64,000 nt of DNA from CALFUK01 sp964450495 (lineage in GTDB: Bacteria > Bacteroidota > Bacteroidia > Chitinophagales > Saprospiraceae), in contig CAYVFU010000003.1 of NCBI GenBank assembly GCA_964450495.1, positions 1 to 64,000 of the forward strand. The letters are read 5' to 3'. Below are positions 8,071 to 16,366 of the stretch, piece after piece. Below the pieces are notes generated by a model. The model worked only from the letters and a program-made list of their open reading frames with translations. It was not told the origin of the DNA and searched no databases. Made by a program: the position numbers and the translations under genes. Position 1 is the stretch's first letter. Each line of letters starts with the position of its first letter.

Positions 8071-9990
8071 ATGAGCTCCATCTATGGTTTGCTTACGTTC
8101 AACCAACTTAAGATTACAGAATCTCTCGCAAATAAAATAGATCAAACAACTGCTTGGTGGTCACCAGACTTCAGCTTCAGCTATCGTCGAGATAATCTAC
8201 TTCTAGGTCAACAAGTCTTGATTAGTCATAAATATGCGAAGCTCGAAAGCAAAACCATTTTCAATCATGAAAGCGGGATAAGAATTATTTCAGATGCTAG
8301 AATTGACAATAGGCAGGATCTGCTTTCAGAATTAAGGATTACTGAAAATATTTCAAACTCTGAACTAATACTACATCTTTACCACAAGTATGAGGAAGCG
8401 TGCTTTTCAAAACTAATCGGTGCTTTTGCGATTGCGATTTGGAACGACAAGAAGCAAAAATTAATTTGCGCTAGAGATCAAATGGGCATCAAACCATTAT
8501 CCTATTATTTCAAGGATGGCATTTTTGCATTTGGGACGCAACCAAAAAGTATAACAGCAATAACCGAAATCGACAAAACACCAAACTGGAGGTATATATT
8601 CAACGCAATATCAATGCTTGCTGTAGAAGATCACTCTTCTGAATACAAACACATACAGCACTGTCCACCCGGAACATTCTTAGAGGTACAGAACAACAGA
8701 CTTTCCAAAACTCAGTACTGGGAACTAGACATCGAAACTGAAATAACTTACAAAAACCCTGATCAATATGTAGAAGAATTCAGACATCTTTTACTCGAAG
8801 CAATTCAATGTAGAATGTATCAAGAAGGTATGACGGCTACTCACTTGAGCGGTGGTCTTGATTCCTCCGGCATCACGTCCGTTGCTCACAGCCTTGCTCA
8901 AGCTAATCACTGGGAGCACACTGTTTTATCTTATAATGTGGTAAAAGACTTCAATGGTGATGAGCAGAAATATGACGAAAACCTGAAAGCATTTGACCTG
9001 ATTCAATTCTTAAATTTGGAATCTAAATTTACCAATGTCAATACGCCTTTACATAGAACTTTGTTGACTGAAGTGAAGCATGAAGTACTTTGCTGTGATG
9101 GTCCTTCGAGATCAAATAATGTGAATACTGAATATGAAATTCAAGCAGAAGCATCAAAACAAGGAACAAAGGTTTTACTATCTGGTTTTCCTGGTGACGA
9201 ACTAGTGACTTCATTTTGCAGGCCCTTTTATTTAGAACACCTGGATAAAGGAAAATTGATTAAATATTTCTTTGACAAGAAAAAATCCAGACATACATTT
9301 CAGCATCGTCTAAAAGCATTTCTACCAGCATTGGCCGTAAAGACCATTCCAAAAATAACCAACACTGTCAGTCAGAAATATGCTGAACAGCGATACAAGG
9401 ACACAAAATTTAAAGGAGAAAGTATATTCCTCAATAAAGACTATTTTTCTTCTTCAGCTGAGCTTAAATCAACGACACAACCTAAGATATATGCTTTTGC
9501 ACACAGAGACTTCCCTACTAGCCTCAAACAATACCAAAGAAATCACGTGTGTCGAGAGCATACATACAGACGCATTGGATCCGAGAAATTAGCAGGTAAG
9601 CATTGGCATGTTGATTACCGATATCCATTAGCTGACATTAGACTATTGCAATTCATGATTTCCATTCCAATGGAACAGAAAATTTCGAAAGACATGTCTC
9701 GCCGTCTATTTAGATTAGGTATGAAAGACTATTTACCTGATTCGATTAGGTTAAGAGATATTAAAAGAGCAGGCAGTTTAAAACCAATGAGCACTATAGC
9801 ACGCATGCCTAATAAAAAAGAAGTTTTCGATTTCATACAAACATTAAAAAGTTCTGAAAAGGTACCCTTCCTAGACTTAACTGTTGTCGATAAATGGATC
9901 AGAAGTAAAAATAATGCTTATAGGCTCTATCCTTGGTTAATACTCGCTCAGCTTGGGCTTGAAGACAAATTAGATTTCAACAACTTGTGA
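8071..9990 (+). CDS. asparagine synthetase-like lasso cyclase (C protein)
   Basis: This 639-residue protein has an N-terminal glutamine-amidotransferase-like domain (1-215) and a C-terminal synthetase domain with the PP-loop SGGLDSS (260-266) and the LSGFPGDELV motif. Residue 2 is Ser rather than the catalytic Cys of AsnB, so it cannot hydrolyse glutamine. That loss is characteristic of lasso macrolactam synthetases, which adenylate an Asp/Glu side chain and couple it to the core N-terminus. It starts with ATG and is followed by the nucleotidyltransferase gene after 94 bases. Function is inferred from these features plus the B1, B2 and exporter neighbours. Confidence 0.85.
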   Translation: MSSIYGLLTFNQLKITESLANKIDQTTAWWSPDFSFSYRRDNLLLGQQVLISHKYAKLESKTIFNHESGIRIISDARIDNRQDLLSELRITENISNSELILHLYHKYEEACFSKLIGAFAIAIWNDKKQKLICARDQMGIKPLSYYFKDGIFAFGTQPKSITAITEIDKTPNWRYIFNAISMLAVEDHSSEYKHIQHCPPGTFLEVQNNRLSKTQYWELDIETEITYKNPDQYVEEFRHLLLEAIQCRMYQEGMTATHLSGGLDSSGITSVAHSLAQANHWEHTVLSYNVVKDFNGDEQKYDENLKAFDLIQFLNLESKFTNVNTPLHRTLLTEVKHEVLCCDGPSRSNNVNTEYEIQAEASKQGTKVLLSGFPGDELVTSFCRPFYLEHLDKGKLIKYFFDKKKSRHTFQHRLKAFLPALAVKTIPKITNTVSQKYAEQRYKDTKFKGESIFLNKDYFSSSAELKSTTQPKIYAFAHRDFPTSLKQYQRNHVCREHTYRRIGSEKLAGKHWHVDYRYPLADIRLLQFMISIPMEQKISKDMSRRLFRLGMKDYLPDSIRLRDIKRAGSLKPMSTIARMPNKKEVFDFIQTLKSSEKVPFLDLTVVDKWIRSKNNAYRLYPWLILAQLGLEDKLDFNNL

Positions 9991-10084
9991 CAATTAGTCT
10001 ATTTCCTATCTGGAACTGGTGTTGAAATCATTATCTATATTTAACCAAGACTAATAATCACATACCCACAATAAACATACTTAT

Positions 10085-11155
10085 TTGCCAGCTACCCAAT
10101 CATATGATGACGACAAACAAAGCTTTGAAACAAAAGAAGTATTGGTAACTTTTGTTCGACTGTTTCTTAAAAATATAAACAGGAAGGACTGTATTACTTT
10201 GCTAAAAACTAAGGCTATAAATGGTCGAACCTTTATAGAGCTAGCTAAAAATCATAAATGCTGTCAAATCATTTTACATGCCATTAAGGTCAATAAACTT
10301 GGCCGACACATCCCTAAACTAACAAATCGACTTCAAATCATTGTCGATAAAACAAGCATACACAACAGTAATCTCTGGAATGAATATGTTTCTGTGTCAG
10401 ATATGCTTGATCGCGAAAACATAGAATATGTGATTTATAAAGGAGTACCATTTGCTCAACAATTCTACCCAAGTTCTTCGCTAAGACATTCTGTTGATAT
10501 TGATTTAGGCTTGTCGTTAGAGGATATCCCCAAAGCAGCAAGAATTTTATTTTCTGCTGGATACGAAGATCATAAAAACAAGATTGATTATTCCAACATC
10601 ACAAAATCTAGAGCATATCAGATTGACTTTTCTTACGTCAAAAGAAATTCAGAAAACCAAATATTATATAATATAGAACTCCACTGGCAAGCAGCTCACC
10701 ATGTCTTACAATTGTCTTACCCTTTTGAAGACTCTATTCGAAATAAAGTGAATCTCAAGATTAAGGATAAAGACGTGCCGACTTTGTCAAAAATTGAACT
10801 TACCGTTCTTATGCTGATACATCATGGCATGGTAGATGTGTGGGGGAAATTGAGACACCTCATCGATCTCCATTTTGTATTAGAGACACTAAATGAAACA
10901 GAAATGACAAAGCTAAGAACAAGGCTCAAAGAGCTCAAGCTAAATAGGTGTTTTGAATTGGGTTGCCAACAGCTTAAGATTCTAAAGCAAGAGCACAAAC
11001 AAGATGAGTTTTGGGAACAAATTATGTCTGGAAATCTAACCAAAAATTGGTCAGAATATCGACCAAAACTGAAGTGGCATTTGAAAATGCGTGAATCCTA
11101 TCTTGAACGGATAAAGGTGTTAATATCTCTCTCAATGTTTAAATTGAGATTTTGA
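10085..11155 (+). CDS. NTP_transf_5-type nucleotidyltransferase family protein
   Basis: The 356-residue protein resembles the uncharacterised nucleotidyltransferase family (PF14907 type). It has a KGVPFAQQFY helix followed by the R-H-S-V-D-I-D-L-G metal-binding strand (about residues 118-143), and LHWQ and LIHHG motifs further on. Such genes occur beside HprK-like kinases in some Bacillus-type lasso clusters, where they are thought to modify the phosphorylated peptide. The predicted start is TTG with no nearby ATG. It is the last gene of the RiPP region. Its exact reaction is unknown. Confidence 0.72.
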   Translation: MPATQSYDDDKQSFETKEVLVTFVRLFLKNINRKDCITLLKTKAINGRTFIELAKNHKCCQIILHAIKVNKLGRHIPKLTNRLQIIVDKTSIHNSNLWNEYVSVSDMLDRENIEYVIYKGVPFAQQFYPSSSLRHSVDIDLGLSLEDIPKAARILFSAGYEDHKNKIDYSNITKSRAYQIDFSYVKRNSENQILYNIELHWQAAHHVLQLSYPFEDSIRNKVNLKIKDKDVPTLSKIELTVLMLIHHGMVDVWGKLRHLIDLHFVLETLNETEMTKLRTRLKELKLNRCFELGCQQLKILKQEHKQDEFWEQIMSGNLTKNWSEYRPKLKWHLKMRESYLERIKVLISLSMFKLRF

Positions 11156-11343
11156 AACACTAGAGGATAGATCACATATTATCTACAAAATAGCAGGTTT
11201 GGGAGACAATCTGTTATTCATTCGTTAAATGACTCCAACTAGCTCCAAATTATACAAACTTTATACACATATTTCGTTTATATTTATACACAATTGAATC
11301 TATGAGAAATCGAAGCATTGTACATCTATTAGATAAAGTCTAT

Positions 11344-13488
11344 ATGAAATTGAGAAGTTCTATATTTTTGGTCTTGGCTCTAGGTGCATTTTTGGTAAGT
11401 GCATATTATCCCAAAGCGGACCCGAAAGAAAAAGAAGTCGTCATATTTGAAACACTTTTAACAATTTTGGATCAGGCACATTTTGACCCAAAAACGCTTG
11501 ATGATGAGTTTTCAGAAGAAGCATTTGAAACATTTCTAAAGTACATCGACTACGGCAAGCGTTTTCTTACTCAGAATGACATTGATGATTTAGAGCAATA
11601 TAAACTGCTCATTGATGATCAGGCACAGAAAAGAGACTTAACTTTTTTCAACGCTGCTTTGGAGAAATTGGATGCTGGTTTTGCAAAAGCCGAAAAATAC
11701 TATGGTGAAGTGATTGCTAGTGAATTGAGTGATAAAGATCCTGGAATGATCGAACTTGATAGTGAGAAAAAAGAATGGGTGTCTAATGATCAAGCGTTAA
11801 AAGAAAGATGGAAGACATCTATAACTTACGATTACATTTCAGACATCTATGAATTAAGAGAAGATCAAAAAGATCTGGCAGAAGAGGAAGTAGAATTAAC
11901 AGAAGATGAAATCAAAAATAAAGCGAAAGAAAAAGTAGAAGAACGATGGGATAAATGGTTTGCCAGAATGGGTAAATTGAGAAGATCTGATAGATTCGAA
12001 ACATACTTAAATACATTTACTCACCTGTTTGACCCTCATTCAGATTACTATAATCCGAAGGAAAAGCAAGATTTTGATATTAATATGGGAGGGAAGCTCG
12101 AAGGAATTGGAGCTAGATTATCTTCAGAAGGCGATTACATAAAAGTAGTAGACATCATACCAGGAGGCCCAGCTTGGAAAGGAAAAGACTTGGAAGTCGA
12201 TGATAAAATTATGGCTGTAACCCAAGATGGGGAAGATCCTGTAAATGTTGTTGGTTGGAGAACCGATGATGCCGTACAATTGATCAGAGGAAAAAAAGGT
12301 ACTGTGGTTCACTTAAAGGTGAAAAAGAAAGACAACACAGTAGAATCCATCCGAATCGAAAGAGAAGAGGTCATCATAGACGCGGCTTTTGCCAGATCAG
12401 TGATTATGGATATTCCAAATACGATTGAAAATGTAGGTTATATAAAGTTGCCTAAATTTTACTCTAGTTTTGAACGCAAAGGCGGCAACAGTTGTGCTGA
12501 AGACATACGTGTTGAACTAGAAAAACTTACAGAGCAAAATGTAAGTGGTATCATCCTTGACTTACGTAACAATGGTGGTGGAAGTCTGAATGATGTTGTC
12601 AAAATGAGTGGTCTATTTATTGAAGATGGCCCTATCGTTCAAGTAAAACCAAGAGAAAAAAGACCTTACGTATATGAAGATACAGACGAGAAAGTACAAT
12701 GGGATGGTCCGCTCATCGTCATGGTCAATTCATACAGTGCATCAGCTTCAGAAATACTAGCAGCAGCATTGCAAGATTACAATAGAGCACTAATTGTCGG
12801 CAGTAATTCTACTTTTGGAAAAGGTACAGTACAACGATTCTTTAATCTGGACAAAGCTATATCTGGCGTAAGAGATATGAAACCTTTAGGAGAGTTAAAG
12901 TTGACAATGCAAAAATTCTATAGAATAAATGGAGGCTCGAACCAATTGAAAGGTGTTATACCCGACATTATATTACCAGATAGATTTAGTTTTATTGATG
13001 TTGGAGAGAAAGATTATGATTTCGCAATGCCGTGGTCAGAAATAAAGCCTGTGGAATACAGCCAGAATGTTTTTCAGTTGAAACATATTGATGACTTAAA
13101 AGCGAAAAGCGAAAAGCGAGTCAGTGAAAATCCTCAATTCCAATTAATGTCAGAGCATGCACAAAAGATAAAAGATGACCAAGATGAAAGTCAATACCCT
13201 CTTGATGTAGATGCTTTTGGCGACTTAATGGCACAAAGACAATTGGAAGGTGAGAAATTCGATGAATTAATGAGCGATACTTTAGAGAATCTAAGTATCA
13301 AAAACCTAGCTGTAGATATAGATTACATTAATCTTGATGAATCAAGAGTGGCGCGAAACGAGGATTGGATTGAAGGTCTTTATAAAGATATTTACGTAGA
13401 AGAGACATTATTGATCATGCGTGATTTAATCGCAACTCACGATACACGTGCAAGTGTCGACCCTACAAAAAAGATTGACGATAGATAA
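11344..13488 (+). CDS. prc: carboxy-terminal processing protease (tail-specific, S41)
   Basis: The protein carries an N-terminal signal or anchor segment (starting MKLRSSIFLVLALG), a long helical N-terminal domain, a PDZ domain near the middle (GGKLEGIGARLS onward), and an S41 peptidase domain with the serine motif NSYSASASEI and the lysine in TFGKGTVQ, forming the Ser-Lys dyad. A C-terminal DUF3340-like helical part follows. Prc degrades or trims periplasmic proteins from their C-termini. An upstream in-frame ATG at 11302 is possible, but the signal peptide favours 11344. A strong terminator follows, so it is probably monocistronic. Confidence 0.93.
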   Translation: MKLRSSIFLVLALGAFLVSAYYPKADPKEKEVVIFETLLTILDQAHFDPKTLDDEFSEEAFETFLKYIDYGKRFLTQNDIDDLEQYKLLIDDQAQKRDLTFFNAALEKLDAGFAKAEKYYGEVIASELSDKDPGMIELDSEKKEWVSNDQALKERWKTSITYDYISDIYELREDQKDLAEEEVELTEDEIKNKAKEKVEERWDKWFARMGKLRRSDRFETYLNTFTHLFDPHSDYYNPKEKQDFDINMGGKLEGIGARLSSEGDYIKVVDIIPGGPAWKGKDLEVDDKIMAVTQDGEDPVNVVGWRTDDAVQLIRGKKGTVVHLKVKKKDNTVESIRIEREEVIIDAAFARSVIMDIPNTIENVGYIKLPKFYSSFERKGGNSCAEDIRVELEKLTEQNVSGIILDLRNNGGGSLNDVVKMSGLFIEDGPIVQVKPREKRPYVYEDTDEKVQWDGPLIVMVNSYSASASEILAAALQDYNRALIVGSNSTFGKGTVQRFFNLDKAISGVRDMKPLGELKLTMQKFYRINGGSNQLKGVIPDIILPDRFSFIDVGEKDYDFAMPWSEIKPVEYSQNVFQLKHIDDLKAKSEKRVSENPQFQLMSEHAQKIKDDQDESQYPLDVDAFGDLMAQRQLEGEKFDELMSDTLENLSIKNLAVDIDYINLDESRVARNEDWIEGLYKDIYVEETLLIMRDLIATHDTRASVDPTKKIDDR

Positions 13489-13512
13489 ACCCCTTTGTAA
13501 TACATTTATAAT

Positions 13513-13544
13513 AACAGCCATTGTGATTCTTCTCAATGGCTGTT
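13513..13544 (+). terminator. rho-independent terminator after prc
   Basis: An 11-bp perfect stem (AACAGCCATTG paired with CAATGGCTGTT) with a 10-base loop is followed by a T-rich run. It lies 25 bases after the prc stop codon and just before the ABC-F start. Confidence 0.85.
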
Positions 13545-13560
13545 TTATTTTTACGCTTGT

Positions 13561-15423
13561 ATGAATTATCTCACTCTCGAACATATTGACAAGTCATTTG
13601 GCGAAAAGATCTTATTTCAAGACCTTAGTCTGACTATCAGTAAAGGCCAAAAGATTGCTCTCATTGCTAAAAATGGTAGTGGCAAAACAACCCTTCTAAA
13701 AATAATAGCAGGTGAAGAGGTACCTGAAGGAGAGCATTCAAGAATCATTATACACCCTAATATTAGCATTGGTTATCTCCCACAAGAGCCTGTGTTTAAT
13801 CCAAATGATTCTATCCTCGATGCTGCCTTAGATTCTGAAGCCAAAGAAATACAAGCCATTAAAAAGTATGAAGCAGCTGTACAGAGTGGATCTGAAGAAC
13901 AAATCAACGCTACCATTTTAGATGTGGACAGACTAAATGCTTGGGATATAGAGTCAAAACTCAAAGAAATTCTTGGCAAATTGAATCTCCATGATCTAAC
14001 TCAAAAAGTAGGCACTCTCTCTGGTGGACAACGCAAGCGACTTGCCTTAGTAAAGATTATACTTGAAAATCCTGATTTTGTCATCCTAGATGAGCCAACC
14101 AATCATCTAGACATCCATATGATTGAATGGCTTGAAAAGTTTTTATCAAATTCTCAGATGGCGCTGTTTATGGTGACGCACGACAGATATTTTCTGGAAC
14201 GCGTTTGTAATGAAATCATAGAGTTAGACGATGGACAGATATTTAGCTATAGAGGAAATTACAGCAGTTATTTAGAAAAGAAAGATCTCAGACTTCAAAA
14301 CGATTCTACCAGATTAGAAAAAGACAAACAGCTCTATAAAAAAGAACTTGAATGGATTCGGAGACAGCCAAAAGCTAGAAGTACTAAAGCAAAATCTAGA
14401 GTCGACGCATTTGACAAAATCAAGGAAGACGCTCACAAGACTGTACAAACACCTCTTTCCAAAATAGAATTTGAACCTAAACGGCTAGGCTCTAAAATTC
14501 TGGAATTACATCATGTTAGTAAGTCCTTTGATAATTTGGCCATTGTTAAAGACTTTAGTTACAAATTTAAAAGAGGCGAAAAGATCGGAATTGTAGGTCC
14601 TAACGGAGTCGGAAAAACCAGCTTCATTAAATTAATGACAAAAGAGCTTCGGCCAGATACAGGCAAGGTTGTTCTTGGTGATACTGTAGAATTCGGACAC
14701 TACAATCAAGAAGGCTTACAACTTCAGCAAGATAAGACTGTCATACAAGTTATTCGTGACGTAGCAGATTATATCCCACTAAAAAAAGGGCATAAAATGA
14801 CTGCTGAAGCATTGCTCGAACGATTTTTATTTCCTCGGCCCCAACAACAAGTATTTGTCTCGAAATTAAGTGGTGGAGAAAGGCGACGCTTACTATTATT
14901 ACGAACTCTCATTGGTAATCCAAACTTTCTTATACTTGATGAGCCGACCAATGACCTCGATGTTGTAACGTTGAATATTTTAGAAGATTATTTAGTCCAA
15001 TTCCCCGGCTGTGTGATTGTTATATCTCACGACAGATATTTCATGGATAAAATCATCAATCATTTGTTTATTCTAGAAGGCGAAGGCAAAGTAAAAGACT
15101 ACAATGGTACGTACAGCTCTTACAAATATGAAAAAGCTACACAGACAAAATCAGACGATAATGTCAAAAAAGAGCCGAAAAAAGTTGATCTAAAAGAAGC
15201 CTCTGAAGAACGAAAACTAAGCTATTTCGAAAAGAAAGAATACAACGAATTACCCAATGAAATCGAAAAACTAGAAAAGGAGAAAAAAGATATCGAAGGC
15301 AAATTTGTCGAAGGCAATCTTTCAGGTGAAGAGATCTCTAAACTTTCACAACGTTTGGGTGAAATCAATAAAGACATTGATGATAAAGAAAGTCGTTGGC
15401 TAGAGTTAGCTGAATTTATGTAA
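13561..15423 (+). CDS. uup: ABC-F family ATPase, Uup-like
   Basis: This 620-residue soluble protein has two ABC ATPase domains joined by a linker. Walker A motifs are AKNGSGKTT (first domain) and GPNGVGKTS (second); signatures are LSGGQRKR and LSGGERRR; Walker B segments end in LDEPTNHLD and LDEPTNDLD. The C-terminus (about residues 545-620) is a charged coiled coil, as in Uup. ABC-F proteins act on the ribosome or DNA-linked processes rather than in transport; no membrane domain is present. It begins with ATG directly after the prc terminator. Uup is preferred over EttA because of the C-terminal coiled coil. Confidence 0.88.
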   Translation: MNYLTLEHIDKSFGEKILFQDLSLTISKGQKIALIAKNGSGKTTLLKIIAGEEVPEGEHSRIIIHPNISIGYLPQEPVFNPNDSILDAALDSEAKEIQAIKKYEAAVQSGSEEQINATILDVDRLNAWDIESKLKEILGKLNLHDLTQKVGTLSGGQRKRLALVKIILENPDFVILDEPTNHLDIHMIEWLEKFLSNSQMALFMVTHDRYFLERVCNEIIELDDGQIFSYRGNYSSYLEKKDLRLQNDSTRLEKDKQLYKKELEWIRRQPKARSTKAKSRVDAFDKIKEDAHKTVQTPLSKIEFEPKRLGSKILELHHVSKSFDNLAIVKDFSYKFKRGEKIGIVGPNGVGKTSFIKLMTKELRPDTGKVVLGDTVEFGHYNQEGLQLQQDKTVIQVIRDVADYIPLKKGHKMTAEALLERFLFPRPQQQVFVSKLSGGERRRLLLLRTLIGNPNFLILDEPTNDLDVVTLNILEDYLVQFPGCVIVISHDRYFMDKIINHLFILEGEGKVKDYNGTYSSYKYEKATQTKSDDNVKKEPKKVDLKEASEERKLSYFEKKEYNELPNEIEKLEKEKKDIEGKFVEGNLSGEEISKLSQRLGEINKDIDDKESRWLELAEFM

Positions 15424-15675
15424 TCCATTAAATTTATTGAAGCATACCAACTCTAGTTTTAATTAGTTGAACCGATTCAAAGTTCTTCCAAATAAAAGCG
15501 TCTGACCGTTTGCATAATAATCACAATCGTTTACACGCCACAAACCACCATTTATACATTTTAACATTTCATAGATTTACCATTTCTTAATTTATATAAC
15601 ATATAGGAGAGTTTGTTACAAAACAAATACTTACGTAACAGCGACTAATTAATTATTAATTCAAACCCTTATGTT

Positions 15676-16128
15676 ATGAAAGCTAATTTTTTCACACTGT
15701 TTATTTTTGTTTGGAGTATAAATACTCATGCCCAAGTACAAGTGCATGCAGTAAATAGTGGAGGTGGTGACATTGCCAAACTTGAATCTCAAAGTGGATT
15801 CCCGCAACTACTCTATTCTAATGATCATGGAAATATTGCTAGGATTGGACTTGAAGAATCAACGAATGTTAATGCCATTAATGACGATAATCTTCTATTG
15901 CAAGGATTAAAGTCATTCTCAAAGATTAAACTCAGAGTTGGTACTGCATCAGGCGAAGGACTTGTTACAGTTAATCCTACATCACCAGCTGGAGTTTTTA
16001 CTGGTGCATTCGTAGGAATCAATACACAAAGTCCAACAGCACCATTGACGGTAAATGGACTAGCTGGTGGAGAGGTATTTTCACTAAAATCTAATGGAGG
16101 TCTAAATAGTCTGTGGATGCAATTCTAA
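15676..16128 (+). CDS. secreted protein, apparently cut short by an in-frame TAA
   Basis: A signal peptide (residues 1-19, ending THAQ) is followed by Gly/Asn-rich sequence and the segment VGINTQSPTAPLTVNG, typical of Bacteroidota surface proteins related to phage-tail or trimeric adhesin C-terminal repeats. The frame stops at TAA (16126-16128) after SLWMQF, but the same frame stays open for 27 more codons with protein-like content (starting FKSEKAFFWINGEE) until the run of N. It may be a pseudogene, a sequencing error or a real short protein. An assembly gap lies 83 bases downstream, so the 3' context is unsafe. Confidence 0.6.
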   Translation: MKANFFTLFIFVWSINTHAQVQVHAVNSGGGDIAKLESQSGFPQLLYSNDHGNIARIGLEESTNVNAINDDNLLLQGLKSFSKIKLRVGTASGEGLVTVNPTSPAGVFTGAFVGINTQSPTAPLTVNGLAGGEVFSLKSNGGLNSLWMQF

Positions 16129-16156
16129 TTCAAGAGTGAAAAAGCATTCTTTTGGA

Positions 16157-16211
16157 TCAATGGAGAAGAAACATTTCTGCCACCATTAACAGCAGGAGTC
16201 GATGCTATTGA
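16157..16211 (+). repeat. 55-base direct duplication, left copy
   Basis: These 55 bases are identical to 16312-16366 and end exactly at the first N. An exact 55-base match at both gap edges looks like a de Bruijn graph k-mer overlap rather than a biological repeat. Confidence 0.9.
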
Positions 16212-16311
16212 NNNNNNNNNNNNNNNNNNNNNNNNNNNNNNNNNNNNNNNNNNNNNNNNNNNNNNNNNNNNNNNNNNNNNNNNNNNNNNNNNNNNNNNNN
16301 NNNNNNNNNNN
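16212..16311. other. assembly gap (100 N)
   Basis: Exactly 100 N lie between two identical 55-base ends. A round 100 is a placeholder length, so the true distance is unknown and may be zero or negative. Coding frames on each side cannot be joined with confidence. Confidence 0.98.
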
Positions 16312-16366
16312 TCAATGGAGAAGAAACATTTCTGCCACCATTAACAGCAGGAGTCGATGCTATTGA
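16312..16366 (+). repeat. 55-base direct duplication, right copy
   Basis: Identical to 16157-16211 and beginning exactly after the last N. The first bases of the sensor kinase frame, including its apparent ATG at 16357, lie inside this copy, which makes that start unreliable. Confidence 0.9.
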
